Below, piece after piece: positions 11,698 to 25,497 of a DNA stretch of 64,000 bases. How positions within the stretch are numbered: the stretch's first letter is position 1; each line of letters starts with the position of its first letter. The notes below the pieces were generated by a model that was not told the DNA's origin, searched no databases, and saw only the letters and a list, made by a program, of their open reading frames with translations. This stretch comes from Polytrichum commune (taxonomy: Eukaryota > Streptophyta > Polytrichopsida > Polytrichales > Polytrichaceae), in contig OX485808.1 in NCBI GenBank assembly GCA_950295325.1, positions 39,142,527 to 39,206,526 of the forward strand, in the 5' to 3' direction. The position numbers and the translations under genes were made by a program.

Positions 11698-14196
11698 ATG
11701 AAGAGTAACACTCATCACAATTCCTTTATGCTGCTCCACCATAAAAATGGCTTCATTTCTTGGAAGGCCAATTTTGCATTGACAGCCAAAGAAGCTTGCA
11801 AATTTAGGGTCACAGGTTCCGAGCCTCTCAGAACTCTCAATTCTTCTCAAAAGGCTTTCAGAATTTTTGCTGCTAAGTTAAGTAGAGCTGCACCACCCAC
11901 CCTGCCGCAACATTATATTCATGGCATGTCGCCAAAAGTTTTGTTGAACAGTAGCGAAGCCTGCCAAAACACCCCAATGACCTCCATTTCCGGAGGGATC
12001 CTGGAGTCTTCATTAGGTACACTGTACGACACATGATCAATGCAGGGTCCAAGGCTACAAACCTTCAAAAGGTGTACCTTAACTAAGGGCCACTTCACAC
12101 ACAAGCCAAGAGCCGTGACCATGAAATTGTGAGAGCCCAAAAGAAAGTGTCCAAAGACCGTCCCAACACACCTCCAAAACCATGTAGTGTGGTCATGGAT
12201 CCTAAAGTTTAGTACGAAGCCATATGTGACTGGGCCTTCAACCAAATGCTATTTCAATGAACTTCTATTCATGTGGGTCCTCACACATGATACAATAGAA
12301 TAAACCAACACCAACGGTTGTGAGTGTTCGGAGTGCCATGGTCTCCAAGCTTTTGTGTTACGTGGAGTTCAAGTTAATGAGTAGCTTGCACTGGATGCTT
12401 GCACGAAGCTTTTTAGAAAAACTTAGTTCTAACTTCTGCATGTGTTCGTTCTGAGAGAGTTCCGAAAGAAATTTCAGTGAGGAGCATCATTATATTATAG
12501 TATGTTGCTGGTCGCTACAGCCGCACTGTGGCAGGGTCTGTACTGATTTCAAGCATTGCTAGTTAAGTTCAGTGTTTCACACTGCATGTGTTTAATTCGC
12601 AGCCTCCTCTCAGAACTCTTCCAGAACAATTCCTGCTCAACCTATGTCAGCCTGATCTGATCACTGCTGTACAGTGCACACATCGATATTATAAAATAAT
12701 CATATGTCAGAGGTTCTGTAACAGTACGGCAGCTGGGAATGCGAGAAACCGGATTACGATGGAAAGCCGGAAATGGGCGGTGTGGTGCTAGTCGAGGCGC
12801 TAAGCGCCGAATGGCGGAGGGAGCTCTGAAAAAAACACTTTGAAAAGATCAGTCGACGGCCAGGCTTGACTCAAACAACTTTTATGCGTGCAGCCACCTG
12901 CAGGGATCCACTACAAGTTTCCAAAAGCGACATATATGTCTTAACATAACTCCTGGACGCCCATATAAATATACGGCTTCAAGATCATCCTGTCCACAAG
13001 AGGATTGATGTCGATCATGAGCACTGTATTGCACTGCCTTCAGAGTATCTAAACAAGCTGCTCAAGTTCCCCACAAGTTTCCCTCCCGTCCCTCATTTGT
13101 TCAGGTCTCAAACGTCGTGGTGTAGATCATGTGCATAATTTGCAGCAGTCTGCGGGGATTGCATTGGTGGCTTCGACTTTGTTCTGGTGTCCCCGCAGCA
13201 CATGATGTAATGGATTGTGCATGATCAATCCAAATGTACAAGTCGTGACCAGTTTGACTTTTAATGATCTGCTGCCGCCGCTGCTGGGCTACGCGCTATT
13301 TTCATCACGCCTGAGATGGCAGGTATCATGTGCCCCCATCAATTAGTACAGGCGTCACTTGATTTTTACACCATTTTGATAATTTGACGTAATCGGGATG
13401 GCCCTGCAGATTAGAACTCATTGAAGGTAGCTCAATAAATCAAAAAATCTCGCCACCCGATCGAGACTCCATGCATCATTCTTTCCGGGACTAATCATTT
13501 CTGGCCTAGCTTCACGAGTGCGTTTTAGAATTAATTACTCTTATGTTTCAACTCTTGATCACAGGGCGTGCACGCACCCAGCTCCCAGCCTTCTCTGCTG
13601 CTGCAATTGATGAAGGCTTGTCCAGTTCAAGGAATGACAAGTTAACACATGATCTGGTAATTTTCCCTCACCTGCAGCAGTTTCCGGTTGCTATTGACAA
13701 GATGAGCTGCCAGCCAGTTTCAGATGCAAGGTTGAACATCCGCCTCCATGATATTCCTGCACCGACCATGCTCAAGTCGAGCGATCATGATCATCCTCCG
13801 AGCAGTTTGAAATTGGAGCTTATCCGGTTCCACGACCCGATACTGGGTTTGAGCAGGAGCTTACATGCTGGTTGCAGTGACAAATATCCCAATGGACTTC
13901 ACCCACTGCACTACTCCCACAACAAGCATCATCATGATCCTGCTCATCACATGCTGCTCCAATGCCTAGATGTTATCATGCAAATCTCCCAGGCTAGTCC
14001 ATCTCTCCTGCTAATGCAAGAGAACCAGCTCATTAGTCATACGGGGCGTCCCTATTGGGAGACTTTGAATATGCTGGCCCAGGATATTTGGTTTCATGCC
14101 TGTGGCAATTTGCAGGATTTAGTTTCTCCTGACATTGCCGGATACATCCCATTTCTTCAGCAGCTGGCTGGTGATCTAGCGGATGTTACTACATGA
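11698..14196 (+). CDS. Unidentified gene, at least two exons
   Basis: I do not recognise the product. An open frame from 11698 reaches a donor (TTAG|GTAC) after 12016. The next good frame begins at an acceptor (GATCACAG) with exon start 13565 and runs 210 codons to the stop at 14196. Both splice ends are phase 1, so joining them keeps frame and gives a protein of roughly 315 residues. The second exon is His-rich in its middle (HKHHHDPAHH) and ends in an amphipathic helix-like tail. A further good acceptor at about 12601 (AATTCGCAG) may mark an extra exon. The intron contains a truncated family X MITE. No transmembrane or catalytic motif is visible. The start codon is uncertain. Base composition here is closer to coding than in the flanks. 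Confidence 0.4.
12087..12360. mobile_element. TIR MITE, family X, truncated copy
   Basis: It begins GGGCCACTTCACACACAAG and follows the other family X members until about 12360, where similarity stops. The right terminal repeat is missing. It lies within the putative intron of the 11698-14196 gene. Confidence 0.7.
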
Positions 14197-14493
14197 GTAC
14201 TACCTGTCGGATTGAAGTAATTGAAGACAGTTGATTTTCTGTCCTGTACAATTATGCTCCTTTTTATAAATCAATTCGTTGTATTCCTGCAGCAGAGATG
14301 CATGCCCTCCCACGATTGCTTCCCAGTTCCGTAATTAGATGTACCAGATCAAAAACTGTAGATCCTCACTTGTAATCTAGGGTCTCTGCTACTAAGTGAA
14401 TGATGCTATTGTGCTATAGTGCAGTATAGATCCCTGCAGCTCCTAATTGCACAATCTGCACACGTTGTAAGTGCATGACGATCACTGATCTCA

Positions 14494-14992
14494 GGGCCAC
14501 TTCACACACGAGCCAAGAGCCGTGACCATGACATTATGAGAGCCCAAAAGAAAGTGTCCAAAGGCCGTCTCAACACACCTCCAAAATCATGTAGTGTGGT
14601 CACGGATCCTCAAGTGTAGTGTGAAGCCATATGTGATTGGGCCCTCAACCAAAAGCTATTTCAAGAAATTTCTATTCATGCGGATCCTCATAGATGATAA
14701 ATTAGATTAAATTAGCAGTTGTGAGCATTTGGAGTGCCATGGTCTCCTAGTTTTGTGTTAGGCTTACCTCCAAGAGATGGTGTTTGAAAATAGTCCAAGT
14801 GACCATGAAACATGATCCATTCCATGCCATGTAAAAATCCATTTATGCTTTACATCCATCTTGCATTCACTTACTCCGTTGGACCCTCAAGCGTTGTGTG
14901 AAGCGAACTTGGACCGGCTCTGTCTTTTCCACCAATTAGAGTGCTTGAAGTGTAATGGTCATGGGCTCTCAGTCTCATGTATGAAGTGGCCC
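14494..14992. mobile_element. TIR MITE, family X, complete copy
   Basis: Both ends are present (GGGCCACTTCACACACGAG and ATGAAGTGGCCC). They are flanked by TCA at 14491-14493 and 14993-14995, the same candidate target duplication as at the 6875-7342 copy. It lies just 3' of the unidentified gene. Confidence 0.8.
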
Positions 14993-15947
14993 TCAACTGT
15001 ACTCAATCCTTCTACAGAGGCCACTGTGATTCTTCTCAGAAAATCAAGATTTGGTTTGAAGGTTCCTTATGTGTACTTCCTATCTTGAACTACAAAACAA
15101 GGAAATTATGTAATTTTTTCTTGCCCACATATACACTCAAATCTTTGTAATATCAACCTCCCTAATGTCACTCTTTCTCTTGTATCCCGAAACCCTAGGG
15201 AACGGATGTTCTCAATTTAAATCTCACTCCTTGTTATCACGTTTCTTCCCATATATCATGGGTTTGGACATTAAAATAAACCACCAAAGAATTCAAACCA
15301 CACACTCGTGCGCATCATATTGTCATCACTTGTAATTATTGTCATTATTGCAATGGTGATGTTGTGGGGAGCAAGCACAGTCAAGTATACGAAAAAAATG
15401 CTCCGGTATACTAAAACCATAAAGCTTTTGGTCAAACGCCTAAAAATAATAGAAAAGTATTTTTTAAATTAATTTGTTTCTCATGGTGACCTCTATTGTT
15501 GTGTTAGGGTCTCAATATAGGATATCAAGATAAGATCTTTGAAATCTATCATTAAAAGTGATACCCAAGAGGTAATGGTTAAATTTGGTTTTGGACGTAG
15601 ATTTCATGACTTTAAATATTTTGAAGTTGGATTTTTTTGTATTCTTCGAATTGATCATAAACTTGAGGGCACCATTACAGAAATTTCTAGAAAAAATTAA
15701 TCTAATGTAGTTTTATCATATTTAAAACAAATTTTAGACAATTATTTGTTCAATATCACCTACTTGTGCAACACTTGCACTCTCTATTAAATTGCATTGT
15801 CTTCTAAGATATGTAGTTTTTTCTTGAACTAATATTTTTCAAAGTAAATTGCTTGGCTTTGTAGATCAATGTGTTTTTCAAATGTTTATGATTTTACCCT
15901 TATAAAAACTCAAAGTTAATGTATATTTTTGAATCACTTTCACTTTC

Positions 15948-16062
15948 AATGTGTGCATTCGTTCATGTGGACCTTCAGAATATAACCATGGGATGTTGCA
16001 GCTAATGCATCCCATGGTTATATTCTCAGGGTCCACATGAACGAGCACACACTGCTTAATAA
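15948..16062. mobile_element. Foldback MITE, family A, copy 2
   Basis: GTTCATGTGGACC...AATATAACCATGGGAT is mirrored by ATCCCATGGTTATATT...GGTCCACATGAAC, with the same GCTTAATAAC end as at 369-532. Confidence 0.75.
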
Positions 16063-16532
16063 CGTTATTATGTTACTAAGGTAGATGTTAACAAGTTCTA
16101 ACATTGTGTATTATCAGTTAGATCATATGCCAATAGAGCTCCTTGCAAAATGTTGATCATGCGGAATTGATGGTATTTCTTAATGCATATTCTTAACTCC
16201 CACCAGCATCACAATACCATAATACAATGATGCCATCTATATGAACAGATAACTCTATTTTTTTCTAGAAAATTGGACAAGGAATTCCTAAGTTCTGGAG
16301 TTCAAACTATTCATCAATCTATTGCCTGAATGTTGCACCATCTGCAGTTTGCTGTGAGTGTTGTGAAGTCTGAAATTCGACTATTGGTGGCACTCAATTC
16401 ATGAGGTTGCACATGTCGCGGCCTGCAGTGGGCTTGAGGGCAGTTCACTTGAGTACCAAGTCCTAAATCCCAGTTTACTTGAGGTCAATCCATGCAATCT
16501 CAGCCGTTGAGAGGATGAAAGTTGAGACTTAC

Positions 16533-16848
16533 CACTTCACATGGGGTTCCAAGGCCTAAGTCCCAAGTATGATGATGTGGATCATGCCTACATGGCACCA
16601 TTTTTTTCTATTTTGTGGAGGTGAGGCTTGGGACTTGTGTTGAGTGTGGGCCAAGCAAAAAGCTGGACCCAAGTTACTCTCAACACAAGTCCCGAGTTTT
16701 TTGCAAAATATAATCAAGATCTAACTTTAATGAATATAAACCATACTTTAATGATTTCTTGAGGCTTAAAAATTGGGACTTTGCCTCCACGTTAAGACTT
16801 GTTGACATGAGTGGGACTTGGGACTTGGGCTTGGGACCCCATGTGAAC
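16533..16848. repeat. Inverted repeat with inner hairpin
   Basis: CACATGGGGTTCCAAG near 16538 is mirrored by CTTGGGACCCCATGTG near 16829. Inside, GGACTTGTGTTGAG (16631) pairs with CTCAACACAAGTCC (16679). It is probably a degenerate MITE. Confidence 0.55.
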
Positions 16849-16951
16849 CTGTCCTAAGTATATAACCTACAGACTTCCGATGTATGATATCTTTAAAAGG
16901 TTGATAGTAAAAATATCGAGATTCCAAGATTTCAACTTTGAGGACCATGGC

Positions 16952-17206
16952 TAGATGCCCACCTCTTTGAGTTGGGCCCTACCACTATTACTTAAGGTGC
17001 AAGCACATGCAATTTTGTTCTAGCATATAGATTCATTTATTTTGGAAACTTTCACCCCAAAATTAACATCAAATCCTCATAATTAGTTTGTGGGAGCCAC
17101 TTGAAATGAATAAACCACAAATTGCCTATGGGGGTCATGCTTTCTACTAGATGTCTTTTACCTTGATAATAGTGGTAGGGGCACAACTCAAAGAGGTGGG
17201 TGTCTA
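16952..17206. mobile_element. TIR MITE, family C
   Basis: Terminal arms of about 45 bp: TAGATGCCCACCTCTTTGAG...CCACTATTA at the left, and the inverted TAATAGTGG...CTCAAAGAGGTGGGTGTCTA at the right. There is no coding capacity. A diverged copy lies at 7655-7893. Confidence 0.8.
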
Positions 17207-18529
17207 CATTGATCATCCTAATTTGTGTAGTGCTATAACGTCTTACTCAAGAGTCCAATTTTTACTAACGAAAGTCCTAGCCAACTACAATGAGCCTCTA
17301 ATACTTACATAAATATGCATCCATTGCATAACATTATTCAACCGATGAGCTATATTTAGTTGCCATGCCTTCAAATTCAGTTTGAAGCACTAGGATTCTA
17401 GTATTCAGGGGTTTATTCTCAATCTATTGCAGGGCCCACAAACACAACTCATTAGTTGAGTAATGGTATGTGTGGTTGCCATAGAAGCAAAATTGTTCTG
17501 AAAGAATTTTGAGAGGATGTTATCATGCCCAGTTCTAATAATTCTGAAAGAATTTTGATAGGAGGTTGTTGAGCCCAATTCTGATAATTCTGAAAGAATT
17601 ATGAGATTGTCAAGCCCAGTTATGAAGAGCTCAGGAGACCTAACTAACAATACGTAAAATAACTAGAGTCCTTGCCAAAACCAACAACATATACTTATAG
17701 GCTACAAGGTTCATTTTTGCACCCATCACAAGCCAAAAAAAACGCATATAAAGTTTGAAATTTATCTTGCCCATCGAAAGAAAAGCAAATGGATATGTTT
17801 GTCACATGGAAAGGTACAAAAAAAAACCAGCCTATCAAAAGAAAGGTCCCCTCAACCATTACCCATCAGCCATGTCCCATAATTATGGGCAAACAATGTA
17901 ATATTTTGTAATGTATAAGCCACCGGCTTCGATTTTACAAAGACTTAAGATATGAGTAAGTTTTTGCACATGTAGGTGGCACCCAACTAAGCTTGTGTTG
18001 GGTTTTCAATTAGAACATATTGTTCATGCTCTATACTTAGTGCATTGGTTATCTTGGTTAGTGAGGGAGGTATAATAGCGAGTGTGGGAAATTAGTGAAG
18101 ATGATACTAGATTTTGTACTCTATGAAATTAATGCCACCAAAAGATTTAGGAAGCATTGGTCATCCCAACACTATTCACTAAAGATACTATTCATAGCAA
18201 CACTATCCATTAAAAGTACCGGTACTTAGCATTATTCATTAACAAACATGTGGTTTCATATTAAAAATTTATTAATATACAAACACTTTAGAGCACACAC
18301 TAATTTTCTTGAATTCTATGATAAATGAACATGTATTCATGATTGTAGTGTTACTCAATTCAAATTTTCAGTCCTCAATAAGTTTGAGATTTGGCTATAG
18401 AAAGAGTGTTTTGAAAAATAGTACATCCCTCACTAATTGGGATAATCAATGTAGCTTATGGGCTTCACCGCAATGAGTAGAGATAACTGACCACTAATCA
18501 CATGTGAATAGGTCGAATTTGAGAAATAA

Positions 18530-18690
18530 CTAGTTGAAGTTCAAGACTTAGGAAAATTACTAATCATTTTAGAGGATTTAGGGAATATCCCTCCAATTAA
18601 CAAAGAATATCTTAAAGACGTCAATATGTAACTAGTTAGAATTGGAAACATTAGGATCTCAACCGATTATGCCCAAAAATCTCCCAATTG
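18530..18690 (+). repeat. Dispersed repeat R1, copy
   Basis: Shares TTGAAGTTCAAGACTT, TTTTAGAGGA and ATTATGCCCAAAAATCTCCC with 837-1025. Confidence 0.6.
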
Positions 18691-21600
18691 AACCCACTTT
18701 GAGTTTGTGTTGAGTTTCCAATTAGGGCATGCTATTGATGCTCTATATTTAGTAGCTTATGGAATTTATTGCAATGAATGGGGAGATTGACCGACCACGT
18801 CTTAATCATAAGGTAGCAACATCTTAAACTAAGAAATTAAGGTATTTGGCATACATGTGATAGCCGTATGAACTAAAAGTAAATTTTCCCGAGTAGAGGC
18901 AAGGAGACTAGGTGTACTACAAGTTTTTGTCCCCCCCCCCCCCCCCCTTATTGAATAAATACAAACTTTTGAAGTTAAAAGTGTGTTGTCACTCATGTCC
19001 ATTTGGGGGGTTGATGTTCACATGATGAAAATTTCTCATAATCAATATGTACATACTTATTGTGCAAGATCTCAAGGTGTTGGTTTTAGCACCCTCTATC
19101 TTTCATCTTTTGTGAATATTGACTTCAATATGTACCAACTATGTTTAGGGAGGATTCACGGTTGGGGTACTACTTTTGGGTGTCTAACGGTTAAAGGACT
19201 AAATTAGATAACTTTACATAGTTGTTGTGCTTAGATTTGTATTGTGGAGCATATTTTGGATCATACCTACATTTATTATTCCATATTAAGTACACCGAAA
19301 AAGTTAATTTACAAGGAATAGGGTTATCTAAGATATCATTTTATTCCTTAATGGACTATCATGGGTGCTGTCAAAATTGTTGACCTTAGGATCAAGGAAT
19401 GAAAAGGAAAATAAAAATTAACTGAAATGATCCCAATGTTTTTCCTCACAATTATCGTTCAATTGTGTACCAATAGAACTAAAAATGTATTGCATACCAA
19501 TTGTATAACTTTACATATGACATCAAACATGGCCAACATCACACTATAACATGGCTACATGAAAAAATGAACGTTGAACTAGTATTAGAATTGGACATTA
19601 AAAAATATATGTATGAACGCATGACACTTACACCAAGGTACTAGAATGGAAAACAAGAAATAATTAACCTCCGATGTACACTTCAATAATGAAATTGTTA
19701 TTGATGTGGCCCAAACAAGTCATCTGACCTCTTTATAAGTCCTATGACCTATATACTCATTTCATAAAGGATTTATCTATTATTGGTGATTATTTTAGTA
19801 ATAAATAATATATTTCTTGATAAGTCCTATGACCTATCTACTTATTTATTTAAAATTTATTGATCAAATAGTAATAAATCATAATAAACGTCAAGATCCA
19901 ATGTGACATAGTCCTTAATTCCTTTGTCCCAAAAGTAGTACCCCAATCGTAAATGGCCCCTTCAAGATGATCGATGTTCCATAAAATTGTGAAGGGGTTG
20001 CATAAGAATAGGGTCCAAATTGTTATACCTTTATCCACCACGTTTAAAGCTTGAGATGGCACTTTAATTTTGTGTGGTAGGCCCTTCAAAATTGTTTCTA
20101 AATAGGAATAATGCAGAAAGTTGTTAAGGAATTCATTTTTCAAATGTGATGATAAAATTATGAGGTCATATTATGCCCAAAAGTAAAGTTTCACAAAATA
20201 TACCAATCTATTATACATGGGTGCGTCTAAATTGTTTTTTTTAAATAAAAAAATCAAACTAGATTATCAAATCAACTTCAAGATGGCAACGGAAAGTAAT
20301 TCACGGTTGGGTAGACCTAGGAGCAATCCTCACCAACTATGCATACTATCTTTATTTGGTTCTCAAGGTTCATAGAGACATGGACCTCCTCAAGGGATAC
20401 ATGATTTAAATTGTTTTTTCTACGCTATGAAGGTAATGACTATGTAAATGTATTTTAATACATGAATGATTAATTTGTGTATAATGTGCAAAGAAATATT
20501 GGACTTTGTATTATTTTACTTAGAAAAATATAACCTTTTAGTTTTTTATTATTTTCAAAGTGTTCTTTCACTTTGTGTTGTTATTCATAGAAGTTTTTCT
20601 AGTATTCATTTTCTTACAGTTGAGTTAATTGAGGATGGGTTTGTAAAGATTGCATCATAAACTCAAGTGAACGAGCCACTTTCAAACAATGAACATTCAC
20701 CTTTTGATGATGATTTTATTGGACTCCCAAGAAGATCAACAACATGAGGAATCGGAGAATTCTTAGTTTGGACTAAATATTGTCAACTTGTTTAAATTTC
20801 TCTACATATATTTATGAAAGAATATGATTTGATGTTCAATTTTGTGTGAAAGAATAAGATTTTCTGAATATGTCATTTGAAAGATAGTTTTTGATATTGT
20901 CCGTCACATGAAATGAAGGTGGACCTCATCAAAATAAACCACTGGTTATAGATATTGATGCTCCCCCAACGACACTCACCAAAACCTATTCTAGAAATCC
21001 CTAACGACTCAAACTAAACCCCTCATAACTACACTAAATATGATATTTAGTGTCACCAATTCTGATTGTCTTGCTCAATACTTATTGGTAATTGCGGTGT
21101 AGCGTAACCAACACTAAATGTTAGTCCAACATTATTTGTCAATCCTTGTAAATCATTTGGATGATTATGGATTTACAGTGTTGCAATTATAGTCACTTAC
21201 CAAGTGATTTTTCATCCAAATTTCAATCATACATGACAATATTTCATCACGAGTTGCTGACAAGAGAAGATAGGGCTTCGGCCAATGGATGAACTCGTCC
21301 ATCATCCATGACAATATTTGTTCACTTATTCATAAGAAGTGTCATCTGAAAAATTACCACAGTGACATTAAATACCATATGACACTAAATATGACAAAAG
21401 AACCTCAAGTGCAAGGCTAGATTTCTTAGAGCATGGTCACACGTTGTACACCAAACGCAAACACAAATGGGTGCTAAAATTTGTTTTTAGAGAAGGGTAG
21501 TCTCATTATATGTCCCACACATTCACTCTGTATGAGGTTCATAATTTTGGGTCCCGTGATTAAAACTAATATCTTACAATATACAAGGCTTTACATAGAA

Positions 21601-22996
21601 ATAGTTAAAGCTAAGGATTTTATTTGGTCAAAGAATGTGAGGCATTGATAGTTGATTCTCTTATAAAGGAGTTGAAAGTTGGGCTACAATATACCCAAGC
21701 AATTTTGGTCCAGGAAGGCTTTCCAGGCCCCGCTAATGGAATTATAACGGTTGGGTCTAACGCGTGGGTTTAACTAGCAAGCTAAACCCAACACTCTTCC
21801 ATTCCGGGGCATTATATGGAGGACTAGTGAACATGCTCTTAAAGTACTAATACAGTTTAGGATTTAGGGTATATATATATACAATATACTATATCAATCC
21901 ATTGAGGGTTGAACTCATTATGGCATGCCAAACATTGCTCAATAGAATAGTAATATTAATTCTTTAATCAAGGCTACCAAGGAGGCACATAACTCAATGG
22001 ATATGGAACTAGGTGCATTGCATAACATTATTCAGCCATGTGGGTCAGTTCCATGACCTTAGAATATGTCAATTATGTTTTGTGGGCTTCCCGAGAAAAT
22101 TGGGATTATTTTTTTATTATTCATACATTTAGGCTAAAATTGGAAATTTGGGTGATCTTGGCACTATGTGCAAAAATTATTGTTCATCTCAAGAATATTC
22201 AAAGGAAACATTGTTCATCCTAGTATTATTCCCTTAAATCATCATTGATAGCAAAACTATCATTGAAATTACCGACATTATTCACAATATTCTTACTATT
22301 CAAACAACGGTGTCAATTTTCTTGTTGTTTTCTAGGTTTCTTCCCATGAAGGTAAGAAACTTAGAAAGTGGAAGCCCATGTCAAATGCTACATATAGAGT
22401 AGAACACAACCATGCAGCGGAATAATGTTATGTGGTGAGTCCAAATTCATGTGTTTCTTCTTGTGTGATTTTCCCTTCAATGAAGTCGATTGAGCATTAA
22501 GCATTATTAATTGTTAGCCACGTATTTGCTTTGGTTGAATTTAGTTATTTAAGTGTGATGTTTTCACTAAGGTGGGCTAAATTTACCTTAGAATGGGGTG
22601 TTTCACTATTTAAGGTAGAAAAACCTAAAATGGTGAATGACCACTACTACTGCACTAGACTAGGGGCAAATTGATTCTTGTGTGGACCCAAAATGGCTAA
22701 TTATGAAAGTGATGGCCCAAAAAGGATGTAGTGATAGACGGGATGCAATGATTGGTTGGATAAGTGTTGTTTCACATCACTTGCAATCACTTTTGGGTGT
22801 CATTGAGTTAATTGTTTTGTGTGTATTCGTATGTAGAGTAGGATATTTTGATGCTTGGATTAGGAAAACTCTAGTGCACAAATAAGGGTTTGACTTACTT
22901 GCCTCTTTGGAAAAATGTAACTAATTATTTACAAGGAATAAAATTACGAAACAACTTAAATTCCTCATCATTTCCTCTTCTCCACCTCTGAAAAAT

Positions 22997-23584
22997 CCCG
23001 GGTACGCAACTCCCGTATTATATGGTCTTGATTATAATCACTTATAATGCGTTTTAGTCCAACATTGAGTGATACAATTTGTTTTAATGTAGGAACCCCT
23101 TGTAGCCCTTCTAACAAGGAATCCAAAAATATAATTATATATAGGAAATGAATATATTTTGAAGCATATAATTGCATTAAAAACCTAATTATATGATTTT
23201 TTAATACACGTACCATAGGTCAAACCACCCAACTTTTTGGACTTTTTAATAAAATTTTAACATTGTGAATGAATTATAATTTTAATGGGAGGCAACTATT
23301 CGTGGCTTATAATTTTAATGGGAGGCTTAATAAATATGCAACCCAACTTTTTTTTCATCTCATTTATTTAATTTGATCTTCACCCAACTTTTTTTTCATC
23401 TCATTTTATTTAATTTGGTCTTCACCCAACTTTTTTTTCATCTCATTTTATTTAATTTGGTCTTCACCCAACTTTTTGATCATTTTAATTTGATATAATT
23501 TGATATAATTTTTACAAAAGCTGTCCTCTAAGCCGTTTTAAGTACGATGCCCCCTGCGTATAATATGGGAGTTGCGTACCCGGG
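22997..23584. mobile_element. hAT-like MITE (588 bp)
   Basis: Terminal inverted repeats begin CCCGGGTACGCAACTCCC and extend about 26 bp with one mismatch. The flanks are TGAAAAAT (22989-22996) and TGAAAAAC (23585-23592), a likely 8-bp target duplication with one change, which is typical of hAT elements. The inside contains about 3.5 tandem copies of a ~46-bp unit (CCCAACTTTTTTTTCATCTC) at about 23340-23480. Confidence 0.8.
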
Positions 23585-23592
23585 TGAAAAAC

Positions 23593-25122
23593 ATTGCACA
23601 AAATTTCAAGCCAATCGTTCTAGCCAAATCAACTTATTTTCACCATTTCCCAAATATCTACCTTAGATAAGGAAATTGTGACGTAGGGATGAAATTGAAG
23701 CTTTAGTGTCTACAATTAAGTAGATAAAGTTATATAAACGTAGATAGGAAGTATGAGTACAATCTACTGCTAACTGTAGTATTGGTAGTGATCATGCACA
23801 ATTCAATCTTAGGCTCTTGGCATTACGCAAGACATATGTGTTTGCACAACATATGACTATTATAATTGTGGTGGTGGTGGTAACTTATTAAGTAAACCTC
23901 AATTGTATTTGCATTATACTTTCTAATATGGTGTTGTACTCATGTTTGAATGTTTTATGTTTACTTGATTTGTGTCATAGCTCATCCACAGTAGTCCAAC
24001 ACCTTTACAATAATCTTAGCTGAATGGGACATTTCCAAATCAACAAAACAATTGCTCCAAAGCTGGAGCTAAAGAGTGAGACTTCTTGCATAAATCTAGC
24101 AGAATGTGTGTCCTAATAGATACAAATGTGAAACAATCAATGAATGTCTTCATAAGTCATTGAACATTTGTAACTCATAAGTATACAATTTGTACCACCA
24201 CTAGAGAAAAAATGATGCCTCCACTTTATGTTTACTATGCATGCTAAAGCCTCAAATAATCATCCTTTTTACACTCACATTAGTTTGTACTTGGTATGAA
24301 GAGTAGACCATGGAGGCATATGTGACTACATGTGAATAGATTTGGTATCAGAAACTCCACAAGGAACCACCCTTGTACACTAGTGTTAATAGAATTGTAT
24401 TGTCATGACTAAGCTTTATAAAAGACATGTATTGACATGAAATACTGTCGTATATTAATGCAATTAATCAAACGTTCCTTCTTGATAAGAGTTACACATT
24501 ACATCTGTATTATATGCAACTTTACACACATCTTGACCACATTATCATACACTCGAAGTGCTTCAGATGAGTAAGATTATTCATCCAAACTACCATTTTC
24601 TTTTCTGCCATCCACATGGATTATATTTAACACTCCTCTCTTGGCACATCATTAATCTTTGTGTGCTAATCAAGATTCCTGAAAACTAAATCACTCATGC
24701 GCTTGAAGGTTGGCCTTGAACATGATACTCATGATACTCATGATTACAAATATAGCATAGTTAGAATCACACAATACTACCAATTACGAAACGTGGCACT
24801 TTGCTCAAATTTTCAATAAATATGTGTCGAACTTGCTTACTGTCACCTACAGTAGTGGGAAAACCACAATATTCTATTACATTTATCGCATCAAGCATTT
24901 TTCTCAAAATGACATTCTAGTTGAGAATTGATGAGAATCTACTCTACTTGCTGTGCGTCAACATGATTTGCTTGGGGTTTATATCTTGCAAACTTGTCCT
25001 TGTGCATTGCATATTCTTATTATGGAAGAACATTTTTTGTGTAACTTACGTGAATTCCATGTGAGAAAGGCCAACTAACAGACAAAAACCTTTGTAGGAT
25101 TGTCGCTCGAAAATGTCTAGTT
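23593..25122. other. Intergenic, no gene recognised
   Basis: Short open frames only, no domain signature or RNA gene seen. The region abuts the start of the U2-bearing duplicated segment at 25123. Confidence 0.45.
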
Positions 25123-25426
25123 GACTTCATGTCAGTGCATTACGGTTTGTTCTTTCTGAGAGAAATGTAAGTTTTGTTACAGAACCGAAGATATCTTGTA
25201 ACTCTGCTGTTGCTATTGTAGGAGAGGCGTCTTGTATAGAGCCTCCGGAGACTCCATGAACCAAGGAAGATCGGAGCAGATAAACACACGTGATGGATTA
25301 TATTCAAGTATGCTGTAGCTCTTGTTTGGAGAAATTAAGGTAACGCAATCAAAGTGCTGGTGTGTACCTGCTCTTGTCTGTCTTTCTTTCTTTTGGAAGA
25401 GGAAGTGAAGAGCTGCGCCTGATTGT

Positions 25427-25475
25427 TGTCCCTTAAGGTTTGAGTGGTGGAGAGCAGTGAGGGCGAGTATATAGC
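25427..25475 (+). promoter_or_regulatory. Probable U2 snRNA promoter elements
   Basis: A TATA-like GTATATAG lies about 30 bp upstream of the U2 5' end, the usual position in plants. GTCCCTTAAGG sits about 70 bp upstream, where plant snRNA genes carry the USE, but it matches that consensus only in its first five bases. Confidence 0.4.
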
Positions 25476-25497
25476 AGGAGGCGGAAGATAGAGAAGT

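Larger units (their letters stand above)
14996..22988. other. Long intergenic region with repeats only
   Basis: No gene is supported. It holds the MITEs at 15948 and 16952, the inverted repeat at 16533-16848, an R1 copy at 18530-18690, a poly-C run of about 18 bases near 18939, and a long-distance inverted pair (GGTTGGGGTACTACTTTTGG near 19160 and its complement near 19930). Confidence 0.5.
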
